A stretch of 64,000 nucleotides of DNA from assembly GCF_900102745.1 (NCBI RefSeq), contig NZ_FMZF01000003.1, positions 124,001 through 188,000 on the forward strand, in the 5' to 3' direction. This stretch comes from Geodermatophilus telluris. GTDB lineage: Bacteria > Actinomycetota > Actinomycetes > Mycobacteriales > Geodermatophilaceae. The translations under genes and the position numbers were made by a program. Shown piece by piece: positions 33,320 to 41,219 of this stretch. The notes under the pieces are model-generated. The model did not search any database and was not told the origin of the DNA. It saw only the letters and a list, made by a program, of their open reading frames with translations. The first letter of the stretch is position 1. Each line of letters begins with the position of its first letter.

Positions 33320-33738
33320 GCCACCAGCCGCTGCGCTTCCAGCTGGCCTACGGCGACTGCGACGTCGTCGGGATCGCCTACTTCGCCGTCTACTACCCGT
33401 GGATGGAGCGCGCGCAGACGCTGTGGCTGCACTCCCACGGCCTGCGCAGCGGCGAGCTCGTCGAGGACCTCGGTGTGCTCACCGTCGGCGTGCACTCCGA
33501 GTGCACGTACAAGCAGATGGTGCGGGTGTTCGACGAGCTGACCATCGGGATCACCCTCGACCGGGTCGGCACGTCGTCCTACACCCTCGGGTTCGACTTC
33601 GTCCGCGACGGCGCGGTGGTCACCCACGGCGCGATGACCTTCGTGTGCCGCACGCCGGAGGGCGGCAAGGCGGCGATCCCGCAGCGGCTGCTCGACGTGC
33701 TGCGCACCCTCCCGACCCCGGCGGAGGTGACCTCGTGA
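33316..33738 (+). CDS. Acyl-CoA thioesterase, 4-hydroxybenzoyl-CoA type hotdog
   Basis: Encodes 140 aa. The signature YGDCDVVGIAYFAVYYPWME near residues 12-31 is the 4HBT catalytic region (Asp with nearby Gly and aromatic residues), and the central strand (VGVHSECTYKQMVRVFDEL) is typical. It hydrolyses a CoA thioester, perhaps releasing a dead-end product or free CoA. It is the last of four genes with overlapping stops and starts beginning at the ligase. Confidence 0.85.
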   Translation: MSHQPLRFQLAYGDCDVVGIAYFAVYYPWMERAQTLWLHSHGLRSGELVEDLGVLTVGVHSECTYKQMVRVFDELTIGITLDRVGTSSYTLGFDFVRDGAVVTHGAMTFVCRTPEGGKAAIPQRLLDVLRTLPTPAEVTS

Positions 33739-33811
33739 GCGAGCTCGCGAGTTCACGCGCTGGCACAGCAGGCTGCCTCACGCGGCTGACGAGCGCCAGC
33801 GAGGAAGCCTC

Positions 33812-34405
33812 GTGAGGCTCGACCTGCCGGCGGTGACCGCGGACCTGACCGCGGCCGCACCGGCCGACGGCGGCCTGACCGCCCTCGCCGCGGCGGTGCG
33901 CGCGCAGGCCGACCGCCAGGCGATCGCCGACCTCGGCGTCCTCTACGCCCGGGCGGTCGACGACCACGACGTCGACAGCGTGGTGGCCATGTACACCGCC
34001 GACGGCGTCTTCGAGCGGCGGGGCGTGGCCGCCACCGGGCCGGCGGCGATCCGCGCGGCCTACGTGTCCAGCTTCGACACCTACCGCACGATGCTGCACA
34101 CCCCGCACCCCGGCGTCGTCCGGCTGCACGGCGACGGGACGGCGTCGGGCTGGTCGCACGGCCACGCGGAGCTGGCCACGTCGAGCACGCTGGTGCTCGC
34201 GTCCTTCCGCTACGAGGACGACTACCGCTGCGAGGACGGCCGCTGGCGCTTCGCCCGCCGCGCGATCACCTTCATGTACGCGGTGCCGGCCGACCAGCTG
34301 GCCACGAGCTTCGGCTCGGTGCAGCGCATGCGCTGGCCGCGCACCGCGCCGGAGGCCGCGGACTACCCGGAGACCTCCCCCACCTGGGAGTCCTACCGGG
34401 ACTGA
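33812..34405 (+). CDS. SnoaL-like (NTF2 superfamily) protein
   Basis: Encodes 197 aa from GTG. After a 35-residue Ala-rich N-terminal extension the SnoaL-type fold begins with ADLGVLYARAVDDHDVDSVVAMYTADGVFERRG and ends RWRFARRAITFMYAVP. The Tyr, Asp and His pattern (YARAVDDHD, WSHGHAEL) resembles the SnoaL_4 group that contains isomerases and dehydratases. The 73-nt spacer before it contains a weak 7-bp inverted repeat (CGCTGGC...GCCAGCG). It is one of five NTF2-like proteins in the window. Confidence 0.8.
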   Translation: MRLDLPAVTADLTAAAPADGGLTALAAAVRAQADRQAIADLGVLYARAVDDHDVDSVVAMYTADGVFERRGVAATGPAAIRAAYVSSFDTYRTMLHTPHPGVVRLHGDGTASGWSHGHAELATSSTLVLASFRYEDDYRCEDGRWRFARRAITFMYAVPADQLATSFGSVQRMRWPRTAPEAADYPETSPTWESYRD

Positions 34406-34448
34406 GACCACCGGGGCACCCGCGCCCCGGGGAGTGGACGGAGGACCC

Positions 34449-34757
34449 GTGTACCGGATCGTCGTGAACTACAACCACCCCGAGGACCCGCAGGCCTTCC
34501 TCGAGTACTACCGCACCACGCACGCGCCGCTGGCCAAGAACCTCTCGGGCCTGTCGGGCTACACCTGGGGCGTGGCCGAGAGCCTGGACGGGTCGCAGCC
34601 CCCGTACTTCGTCAGCGCCGTCCTCGACTGGCCGTCGAAGGAGGCCGCGCTGGCCGACCTCGGGTCCGCGGAGGGGCAGGCCGCCTCGGCGGACATGGCC
34701 AACTTCGCGCAGGCCGGGGCCTCGATGTACGCCCTGGACCTCGAGACCGTCGTCTGA
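34449..34757 (+). CDS. EthD-family protein
   Basis: Encodes 102 aa from the GTG at 34449, chosen for GGAGGACCC directly upstream; an earlier GTG at 34434 contains that site inside the frame. The pattern YRIVVNYNHPEDPQAFLEYY, RTTHAPLAKNL, and then a beta-rich remainder ending MYALDLETVV is the dimeric ferredoxin-like (alpha-beta barrel) EthD fold. EthD accompanies a P450 in ethyl tert-butyl ether degradation, and relatives occur with many P450 catabolic clusters. Its exact function is unknown. Confidence 0.85.
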   Translation: MYRIVVNYNHPEDPQAFLEYYRTTHAPLAKNLSGLSGYTWGVAESLDGSQPPYFVSAVLDWPSKEAALADLGSAEGQAASADMANFAQAGASMYALDLETVV

Positions 34758-34847
34758 CCCCTCGCGCGCTCCCGCGGACCTGCCCGGTGCGGGTCCGCGG
34801 GAGTGCGCGGGGTCGCCCGGCGCCGCACGGCAGACAGGACACCCCTC

Positions 34848-35381
34848 GTGACCGCAGTGCCGACCACCCCCGACCTCGCCGCCCGGCTGGCCCGGGTCGA
34901 GGACACCCTGGCGGTGCACGACCTGGCCGCCCGGTACGCCCTGGCCGTCGACGACCGCGACTGGGCGGCCCTGCGCACCCTGTTCACCGCCGACGCGGTC
35001 TTCGCCGGGGTCACCGACCGGGTGCGGGGACGCGACGCCGTGCTCGGCTACCTCGAGCGGCGGCTGGCCGTCTCCGGGGCGAGCGCCCACTCGCCGCACG
35101 CGCACGTCGTCGACTGGGGCCGCCCCGGCGAGGCCACGGGCACGGTGTCGATGCACGCCGAGCAGGCGGTCGACGGGACGGCGATGGTGCTCGCCTTCCG
35201 CTACGCCGACGCCTACCGCCGGGAGGGCGACGGGCGGTGGCGGATCGCGTCGCGCGAGCTCCGCTTCCTCTACGCGGTGCCCGCCGCGGAGTACCCCGTC
35301 GCGGTCACCGCGTCCCGGCCGCTGCGCTTCCCGGGCGCCGACCCGTCCCCTGCCCAGCTGGGACCCCGGGCCCTCACCTGA
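34848..35381 (+). CDS. SnoaL-like (NTF2 superfamily) protein
   Basis: Encodes 177 aa from GTG 34848 with an AGGAC site; an open extension upstream lacks one. The fold reads VHDLAARYALAVDDRDWAAL, LFTADAVFAG, ... WRIASRELRFLYAVP, as in the other SnoaL_4-like proteins here (33812 and 55480). It is the last gene of the rightward P450/ligase array, convergent with the SDR at 35435. The substrate is unknown. Confidence 0.8.
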   Translation: MTAVPTTPDLAARLARVEDTLAVHDLAARYALAVDDRDWAALRTLFTADAVFAGVTDRVRGRDAVLGYLERRLAVSGASAHSPHAHVVDWGRPGEATGTVSMHAEQAVDGTAMVLAFRYADAYRREGDGRWRIASRELRFLYAVPAAEYPVAVTASRPLRFPGADPSPAQLGPRALT

Positions 35382-35385
35382 CCTG

Positions 35386-35431
35386 GGGCAACTCCGCGGA
35401 AGTGCACCGGGCAACTCCGCGGAAGTGCACC
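35386..35431. repeat. Two perfect tandem copies of a 23-bp unit between convergent genes
   Basis: GGGCAACTCCGCGGAAGTGCACC-like units at 35386-35408 and 35409-35431 are identical. Each holds the near-palindrome ACTCCGCGGAAGT. The pair fills almost the whole 53-nt gap between two converging stops, so it may act as terminator or be a recent duplication. Confidence 0.85.
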
Positions 35432-35434
35432 GGG

Positions 35435-36316
35435 TCAGGGGCGGTCGGCGGCGGGCTGCACGGGGGCGGGGTTGTAGCCGGGGAGGGCGAGGTGGCCGGC
35501 GTCGACGGGGATCGCCTGCCCGGTGACGCCGGACGCGCCGTCGGCGGCCAGCCACACCGCGGCGTCCGCGACGGCCTCCGGGGCGAGCGCCCCCTGCCCG
35601 CCGAGGACGCCGTAGTGCAGGGCCGAGGACTCGAAGTCCGCCCGCGTGCCGCCGGGCCGGCCGGCCATCTGGTCGTACACGCCCGGCCAGTTCGTCATCG
35701 GGGTGTCGACCAGGCCCGGGCAGATCGCGTTGACCCGGACGCCGTGCGGGCCCAGCTCGAGCGCGGCGCTGCGCATCAGCCCGAGCACCCCGTGCTTGCT
35801 CGCCGCGTAGTGCGCCGCGCCCGCGTTGCCGCGGACGCCGTTGACCGACGAGATGAGCACCATCGACCCGCGGCGCTGCTCGATCATGTGCGGGGCGACG
35901 GCCTTCATCGACCGCCAGACGCCGAGCAGGTTGACCTCCAGGACGTCGCGGAACTGCTGCTCGCCCATCTCCCAGAACGGCGCCTGGGAGAAGACGCCGG
36001 CGTTGGCCACCAGCGCGTCGAGCCGGCCGAACGTCTCCAGCCCCTCGGCGACGGCGGCCTCCAGCGCGGCGCCGTCGCGGACGTCGGCGGTGCGCGCCAC
36101 GATGCGCCGGTCCAGCGCCTCCACCTGCGCCGCGGTCTCGGCCAGGTCGGCGGCCCGCGCCGTCGGGTAGGGCACCGACCCGATGCCGCCGGTGTCGCTG
36201 TCGATGTCGACGGCGACGACGTCGGCGCCCTCCCGGGCGAACGCGACCGCGTGCGCCCGCCCCTGCCCGCGCGCGGCCCCGGTGACCAGCACGACCTTGC
36301 CCTGCAGCCGGCTCAC
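35435..36316 (-). CDS. Mycofactocin-dependent-type SDR oxidoreductase
   Basis: Encodes 293 aa from GTG (GTGA overlap with the preceding SnoaL stop). It has GKVVLVTGAARGQGRAHAVA, an insertion PYPTARAADLAETAAQVEAL with DRRIVARTADVRD, LISSVNGVRG and YAASKHG. These are TIGR03971-type hallmarks. The C-terminus is 15-20 residues longer than in the paralogues. It is the last gene of the operon ligase, crotonase, SnoaL, SDR running leftward from 39028. Confidence 0.87.
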   Translation of the reverse strand: MSRLQGKVVLVTGAARGQGRAHAVAFAREGADVVAVDIDSDTGGIGSVPYPTARAADLAETAAQVEALDRRIVARTADVRDGAALEAAVAEGLETFGRLDALVANAGVFSQAPFWEMGEQQFRDVLEVNLLGVWRSMKAVAPHMIEQRRGSMVLISSVNGVRGNAGAAHYAASKHGVLGLMRSAALELGPHGVRVNAICPGLVDTPMTNWPGVYDQMAGRPGGTRADFESSALHYGVLGGQGALAPEAVADAAVWLAADGASGVTGQAIPVDAGHLALPGYNPAPVQPAADRP

Positions 36317-36729
36317 GGCATGCGCACCTCTCCGCCGAGGGCCGTGACCAGCACGACCGGGTCGAAGAACTCGGCCAGCCGGGTGATCCGCCCGTCACGG
36401 ACGCTGAACCGCGAGATGTAGGTGTTCCGGTAGGGCCGGCCGGTGGGCAGCACGGTCGTGTCGCTGGTGTACTCCGCGACGAACTCCCCGGGCCGGCCCT
36501 CCAGCGCGTCGATCCGGTAGTCGGCGAAGCGCATCGGCTCCATGACGCCCTCGGGGTAGACCTCCATCGCCTTCGTGCGCCCGTGGGACACCTTGGGGAA
36601 GCCGGGTGGGGCGTAGGGCAGCACGAGCTCGACGTCCTCGGCGAAGGTCGCCTCGATGGCCGGCAGGTCCAGCCGGCCGACGGCGTCCAGGTAGGCCACG
36701 ACGACGTCGCGCCCCTCGGTTGCGGTCAC
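36313..36729 (-). CDS. NTF2/SnoaL-like protein (ketosteroid-isomerase-like)
   Basis: Encodes 138 aa from GTG 36729 with GGAGGAGAC upstream. It begins GRDVVVAYLDAVGRLDLPAIEATFAEDVELVLPY, then YPEGVMEPMRFADYRIDAL, FVAEYTSDTTV and VRDGRITRLAEFFDPV, the pattern of the SnoaL/ketosteroid isomerase group. It overlaps the crotonase stop before it and the SDR start after it, so the three are translationally coupled. Isomerase or dehydratase activity on a pathway intermediate is inference. Confidence 0.82.
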   Translation of the reverse strand: MTATEGRDVVVAYLDAVGRLDLPAIEATFAEDVELVLPYAPPGFPKVSHGRTKAMEVYPEGVMEPMRFADYRIDALEGRPGEFVAEYTSDTTVLPTGRPYRNTYISRFSVRDGRITRLAEFFDPVVLVTALGGEVRMP

Positions 36730-37499
36730 GTCTCCTCCTGCGTGGGTCGGCGGCCGCGGGCGGCCCGGAAGGCGGTGACGGCGTCCCGGTGCTCCGGGGT
36801 GCCGAACAGCAGCGTGATGGCCTCGACGGACTCGCTGAAGCCGCCGACGGCGTCGCGGTTGACGAAGGCCTTGCCGACGCGCACGGCCAGCGTCGAGTGC
36901 GCGGCCATCTCGGCGGCGAGCGCGACGGCGGCGGGCAGCAGCTCGCCGTCGGGGTGCACCTCCTGCACCAGGCCGGCCCGCTCGGCGCGCGCGGCGTCGA
37001 CCTCGCGGCCGGTGAGCGCCAGGTAGCGGGTCCAGTGCCGGCCGAGGACGTCGGGCCCGCGGACGATGCCGTAGCCGGGCATCAGCCCGACGGTGGCCTC
37101 CTTGAAGGAGAACCGCGCCGACTCCGCGGCCAGCACGACGTCGCAGGCCAGGGCCAGCTCGGCGCCGCCGCCGAAGGCCAGCCCGTTGACCGCGGCGACC
37201 ACCGGGACGGCGCACCGCTCCACCGCGGAGAAGGCGTCGTAGACCAGCTTCAGGTGCGGCCGCACCCTCGCGACCTCACCGGCCAGCCCGGCGAACATGT
37301 CCAGGTCCCCGCCCGCGGAGAACGCCCGGCCCCCGCCGGTGAGCACCACGGCCCGCACGTCGTCGTCGACGCCGATCGAGCCCATGACCGAGGCGAGCTC
37401 GCGGAACCAGGTCTCGTCCATCGCGTTGAGCTTCTCCGGCCGGCTCATGGTGAGGACCGCGACGCCGGGCCGCGGGTCGGTGCGGGTGAAGCGCTCCAT
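36726..37499 (-). CDS. Enoyl-CoA hydratase/isomerase (crotonase family)
   Basis: Encodes 257 aa. The first oxyanion segment is AFSAGGDLDMFAG near residue 59-71, the second NGLAFGGGAELALACD near 103-118; the catalytic position in EATVGLMPGYGIVRGPDVLG has Gly-Tyr where classical hydratases carry Glu, so isomerase, hydrolase or dehalogenase-like activity should be considered. Its ATG shares one base with the ligase stop (TGATG). It follows an acyl-CoA ligase, as in beta-oxidation-type pathways. Confidence 0.85.
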   Translation of the reverse strand: MERFTRTDPRPGVAVLTMSRPEKLNAMDETWFRELASVMGSIGVDDDVRAVVLTGGGRAFSAGGDLDMFAGLAGEVARVRPHLKLVYDAFSAVERCAVPVVAAVNGLAFGGGAELALACDVVLAAESARFSFKEATVGLMPGYGIVRGPDVLGRHWTRYLALTGREVDAARAERAGLVQEVHPDGELLPAAVALAAEMAAHSTLAVRVGKAFVNRDAVGGFSESVEAITLLFGTPEHRDAVTAFRAARGRRPTQEET

Positions 37500-39028
37500 C
37501 AGCGGGCCTCCCGGTCCCACGTGCCGGGCGGGACGCCGTCGGCGCGCAGCTTGTACTTCTCCACCCGCTGGCTGGGGGTCAGCGGCAGCGCGTCGAGGAC
37601 CCGCACGTAGCGCGGGACGGCGAAGGAGGTCAGCCCGCGCAGGCAGTGCTCGACGAGCTCGGCGGGGTCGACGGCGGCGCCCTCGGCGGGGACGACGGCT
37701 ATCGCGACGTCCTCCTCCGACAGCTCCGAGGGCAGGCCGTAGGCGGCGACCTGCGCCACCGAGGGGTGCTCGGCGACGACCCGCTCGACCTCCCAGGAGG
37801 AGACGTTCTCGCCGCGGCGGCGGATGGTGTCCTTCATCCGGTCGAGGAAGGTGAGGAAGCCGTCGGCGTCGAGCACGCCGCGGTCGCCGGTGTGGAACCA
37901 CAGGCCGCGCCAGCTGGCCGCGGTCGCCTCCGGGTCGCCGGCGTAGCCGTCGAACATCCAGCCGGTGTGCTTCGGTCGGACGACGATCTCCCCCGGGGTG
38001 CCGGCGGGTACCGGCTCGTCGGCCTCGTCGACGACCCGCACCGCGTAGTTGGCCGACTCGCGGCCGGCGGTGCCGATGCGCCGGGCCGAGGGGGGCATGT
38101 CGCAGACGATCGAGACCTCGGTGCTGCCGTAGATCTCGGTGAGCCGGATGCCGAAGCGCCGCTCGGAGGACGCGAACACCTCCGGCGGGCACGGGGCGCC
38201 GAAGGCCACCCGCACCGGGTTGTCGGCGTCGTCGTCCCGGGGCGGCTGCTTGTGCAGGATCGACATCATGGCGCCCTGGTAGTTGAACGCCGTGATCCCG
38301 TGGGCGCGGCAGGTGTCCCAGAACCGGCTCGCGGAGAAGGCGCGGTCGAGGACGAGGTCGGCGCCGGCCTCGGCGGCGGTCATCACGCTGCAGTAGCGGG
38401 CGTTCGAGTGGAACAGCGGGAAGACGCTGTAGAGCCGGTCGGCGGCGGTGTAGTCCATCAGCGCGACGGTGTGCCGGGTCAGGTTGACGTTGGCCCGGTG
38501 CGAGAGGACCGCGCCCTTGGGCGGCCCGGTGGTGCCGGAGGTGTAGAGGACGACGGCGGGCGCGGCCGGGTCGACCGGCGGCAGCGGCTCCGGGGCGGCG
38601 GCGAGCAGGTCGGCGAGGTCCACCTCCCCGCCTCCCCCGTGCACGACCAGGGTGCGCACCGTGTCGGGCGCGGCCGCGCGGACGGCGTCGAGGAACTCGG
38701 CGTCGCACACGACCACCGGCGCGCCGGAGTGCCCGAGCAGGTAGCGCAGCACGGTCGGCCCGCTCGCCGGGTTGAGCGGCACCTCGACCAGGCCGGCGCG
38801 GGCCAGGCCGAACCAGACGGCGAGCGTCGCGACGCTGCTGCGCATCAGCACGCAGACCCGGTCGCCGGGGCGCAGCCCGAGGGCGCGGAAGCCGGTGGCG
38901 GAGCGGTCGGCGCGGGCGTCGAGGTCGTGCCAGGTCACCGCCTCCCCCGCCACGAGCGCGCCGGCTGCGGGGGCGGCCCGGCCGGCGGCGGCGGCCAGCC
39001 AGTCCCCGATCGACGGCGCGACGGTCAT
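37499..39028 (-). CDS. Acyl-CoA synthetase (AMP-binding)
   Basis: Encodes 509 aa from ATG at 39028 behind GGGGAGGGAC. The P-loop is YTSGTTGPPKGAVLSH near residue 165, then YGSTE near 297, TGDRGVLDADG near 375, the hinge DRMKDTIRRRGENVSSWEVE and a C-terminal SQRVEKYKLR segment in place of the usual TGK: the catalytic lysine is probably the one in VEKYKLR. It activates an acid for the crotonase encoded next. Relatives in this region (47301) share RRRGEN and PSEKVQK, so the two ligases belong to the same subgroup. Confidence 0.92.
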   Translation of the reverse strand: MTVAPSIGDWLAAAAGRAAPAAGALVAGEAVTWHDLDARADRSATGFRALGLRPGDRVCVLMRSSVATLAVWFGLARAGLVEVPLNPASGPTVLRYLLGHSGAPVVVCDAEFLDAVRAAAPDTVRTLVVHGGGGEVDLADLLAAAPEPLPPVDPAAPAVVLYTSGTTGPPKGAVLSHRANVNLTRHTVALMDYTAADRLYSVFPLFHSNARYCSVMTAAEAGADLVLDRAFSASRFWDTCRAHGITAFNYQGAMMSILHKQPPRDDDADNPVRVAFGAPCPPEVFASSERRFGIRLTEIYGSTEVSIVCDMPPSARRIGTAGRESANYAVRVVDEADEPVPAGTPGEIVVRPKHTGWMFDGYAGDPEATAASWRGLWFHTGDRGVLDADGFLTFLDRMKDTIRRRGENVSSWEVERVVAEHPSVAQVAAYGLPSELSEEDVAIAVVPAEGAAVDPAELVEHCLRGLTSFAVPRYVRVLDALPLTPSQRVEKYKLRADGVPPGTWDREAR

Positions 39029-39106
39029 GTCCCTCCCCGGCTGGAGCCTGTGCCACCATCCAGCCAGACCATGCGCACGATGACAAGGGTTGTGGGGTGA
39101 TCGGTC

Positions 39107-39616
39107 GTGGCGGATCGGGTGCAGGTGGGTGTGCGGGACATCGAGGACCTGCGGGGCACGCACCTGGCGCGCGCCGACCAGGACGACCTGCTGGCGGCGC
39201 AGACCGAGTGCACCGTCGCCTACACCTCCCGGGAGGGGTGGCCGGCCGCCGTCGTGATGAGCTTCCTGCGCCACGACGGGCGGTTCTGGCTGACCGCGGT
39301 CGCCGGCCGCGACCACCTGGAGTCGCTGCGGCTCGACGGGCGGCTGACCCTCGTCGTGGACAACCGCGGCACCGGCCTGCCGGGGCGCCGGATGCTCGCC
39401 GTCCAGGGCACCGCCGTCGTCCACGACGACCGGGAGACCAAGGACTGGTTCTACCCGGCGTTCACGGAGCGGATGGCCGCCGCCGACCCGGCCGCTTTCG
39501 TCCGGCTCCTGGACAGCCCGAACCGCGCGGTGCTCGAGGTGACGCCGACCGGACGGCAGAAGAGCCACGACAGCCGCCGGATCGCCGGCGACGGCCGCGG
39601 TGGCGCCGGGTCGTGA
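39107..39616 (+). CDS. Pyridoxamine 5'-phosphate oxidase-like split-barrel flavin/F420-type protein
   Basis: Encodes 169 aa from GTG. It has a split-barrel pattern: TECTVAYTSREGWPAAVVMSF, FWLTAVAGRDHLESLR, LTLVVDNRG and RRMLAVQGTAVVHDDRET. Such proteins bind FMN, F420 or heme and reduce or bind small molecules. It is divergent from the ligase with only 78 nt between starts, and only 12 nt separate its stop from the convergent crotonase stop. The specific substrate is unknown. Confidence 0.78.
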   Translation: MADRVQVGVRDIEDLRGTHLARADQDDLLAAQTECTVAYTSREGWPAAVVMSFLRHDGRFWLTAVAGRDHLESLRLDGRLTLVVDNRGTGLPGRRMLAVQGTAVVHDDRETKDWFYPAFTERMAAADPAAFVRLLDSPNRAVLEVTPTGRQKSHDSRRIAGDGRGGAGS

Positions 39617-39628
39617 GGGGGTCCTCCC

Positions 39629-40399
39629 TCAGGCGTCGGGGGCGGGGAACCGCGGGCGGCGCTTCTCCAGGAACGCGGTCGCGCCCTCGGCCATGTCGGG
39701 GCTGCCGATCGCCTGCACCAGCATGCCCAGTCCCGTGGTGAAGGAGTCCCGCGCTGCGTTCCACCAGACGTTGGAGCTCACCTTGGCGATCTCCAGGTAG
39801 CGCGGGCTGAGCACCGACAGCTCCTCGACCAGGGCGTCGACGGCGGCCACCAGCTCGTCGTCGGGGACGACGGCGTTGACCAGGCCGAGCTCGAGGGCCT
39901 GCGCGGCGGAGTAGCGCCGGCAGAGGAACGCCATCTCCTTGGCCCGCTTCTCCCCGATCTGCACGCCCAGCACGTTGGTGGCGCCGGTGACCGGGGCGCT
40001 GCCCACCCGCGGGCCGGTCTGCCCGAAGGTGGCCGACTCCGCCGCGATCGCCAGGTCGCAGGCGATCACGAGCTCGTTGCCCCCACCGGCCGCCGGGCCG
40101 TTCACCGCGGCGACGACCGGCCGCGGGTGGTTGCGGATCGCGTCGAACAGCCGCAGCGACGACCGGTAGAGCCCGCGCATGCTCGTCACGTCGGGGGCGG
40201 ACAGGTTGGTCAGCGCGCCGCCGGCGCAGAACGAGCCGGGCACCCCGGTGATCACGACGGCGCGGCTGCGGGTGCTGCCGTCGAGCGCCTCCACGACCGC
40301 CTCGGCCATCTCCGGGTCGTACGCGTTGCGCCGGTCGGGCCGGTTGAGGGTGATCCAGGTGGCGTCGCCGCGCTGGTCCACGAGCACCGAGTCAGCCAC
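39629..40399 (-). CDS. Crotonase-family protein, MenB/BadI-like (possible ring-opening hydrolase)
   Basis: Encodes 256 aa from GTG, overlapping the amidohydrolase gene by 8 nt. It has SFCAGGALTN and NGPAAGGGNELVIACDLAIA oxyanion segments. The sequence ATFGQTGPRVGSAP followed by IGEKRAKEMAFLCRRYSAAQALELGLVN closely follows the pattern of MenB (1,4-dihydroxynaphthoyl-CoA synthase) and BadI (2-ketocyclohexanecarboxyl-CoA hydrolase). It is the last gene of the nine-gene operon starting at 48968. Ring opening of a cyclic beta-keto-acyl-CoA is a family-based hypothesis. Confidence 0.85.
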   Translation of the reverse strand: MADSVLVDQRGDATWITLNRPDRRNAYDPEMAEAVVEALDGSTRSRAVVITGVPGSFCAGGALTNLSAPDVTSMRGLYRSSLRLFDAIRNHPRPVVAAVNGPAAGGGNELVIACDLAIAAESATFGQTGPRVGSAPVTGATNVLGVQIGEKRAKEMAFLCRRYSAAQALELGLVNAVVPDDELVAAVDALVEELSVLSPRYLEIAKVSSNVWWNAARDSFTTGLGMLVQAIGSPDMAEGATAFLEKRRPRFPAPDA

Positions 40400-41219
40400 G
40401 GGCGGCCTCCATCGGCCCGGGCAGCGGCTGGTCGTCCGACAGCCCCATCAGCCGGGAGAAGTTGCCGCCGAGGATGCCCGCGGTGGTCTCCTCGTCGTAG
40501 CCGAGCGCCCGGATCGCGGCGATCTCGCGGGCCGGGTCGGCCATCGGCCAGTCCGAGCCGAACACGATCCGGTCGGCGCCGTGCCGGTCGATGATCGAGC
40601 GCACCCGCTCGGGCGCGAGCTCGGCCATGGTCGGCGGCCACGACGTCTCCAGGTGCACCGGGAGCCCCAGCAGCTCCTCCTCGGCCTCCTCCAGGCGGTG
40701 GTAGCCGCCGAAGTGGCAGGCGATCAGCCGCAGGTCGGGGAAGCGCCGCACGATGTCGCGGACCATGCCCGGCGTCGCCCGCTCGTTGCTCTCCGCGTCC
40801 CCGCCCCGGCCGACGTGCGCGATGACGGCGATCTCCGAGCCGAACGCCTCCAGCAGGTCCCACACCCGGGGGTCGTCGTAGGCGAACCCCTGGAACAGCG
40901 AGTGCAGCTTCACGCCGGGGATGCCGTTGCGGCGCAGCGACGCCAGGTTCTCCTCGAGCGGGAGGTCGGGGTGGACGGTGCCGAAGCCGAGCAGCGAGCC
41001 GCCGCGCGAGCGGGCCACGAACCGGTTGGTGCCGTCGACGTACTTGGCGCTGTCGGCGATGCCCAGCAGCACCCCCCGGTCGACGCCGGAGCGCTCGAGC
41101 ACGCCGGGCAGCGTGGAGATCTTGCCGTCGCCGACCCGCGGCAGCTGGGGCACCCGCGGGCCGAGTGCCCGCTCGGCGATCTGGTCGGGCCAGGCGTGGC
41201 AGTGCACGTCGGTGATCAC
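40392..41219 (-). CDS. Amidohydrolase family 2 protein (TIM-barrel metal hydrolase/decarboxylase)
   Basis: Encodes 275 aa from GTG at 41219 with GGAGGACAGCC upstream; GTGA overlap with the SDR stop. It starts VITDVHCHAWP (metal-binding HxH), has AVIAHVGRGG near 133, LIACHFGGYH near 168 and IVFGSDWPMADP near 220, the Asp being the fourth metal ligand type. This is the amidohydrolase_2 family that includes ACMS decarboxylase and 4-oxalomesaconate hydratase. Hydrolysis, hydration or decarboxylation of a pathway intermediate is possible. Confidence 0.87.
   Translation of the reverse strand: MITDVHCHAWPDQIAERALGPRVPQLPRVGDGKISTLPGVLERSGVDRGVLLGIADSAKYVDGTNRFVARSRGGSLLGFGTVHPDLPLEENLASLRRNGIPGVKLHSLFQGFAYDDPRVWDLLEAFGSEIAVIAHVGRGGDAESNERATPGMVRDIVRRFPDLRLIACHFGGYHRLEEAEEELLGLPVHLETSWPPTMAELAPERVRSIIDRHGADRIVFGSDWPMADPAREIAAIRALGYDEETTAGILGGNFSRLMGLSDDQPLPGPMEAARG

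Noticed and set aside
33739-33811. Mobile or REP-like element in the spacer with a 7-bp inverted repeat
   Set aside because: Only a weak stem and no second copy seen in the window.
39067-39090. Third copy of the 49018/53698 motif (ACCATGCGCACGATGA) between the ligase and split-barrel genes
   Set aside because: It needs an inserted base and is in the opposite orientation relative to the ligase; too degenerate to support.
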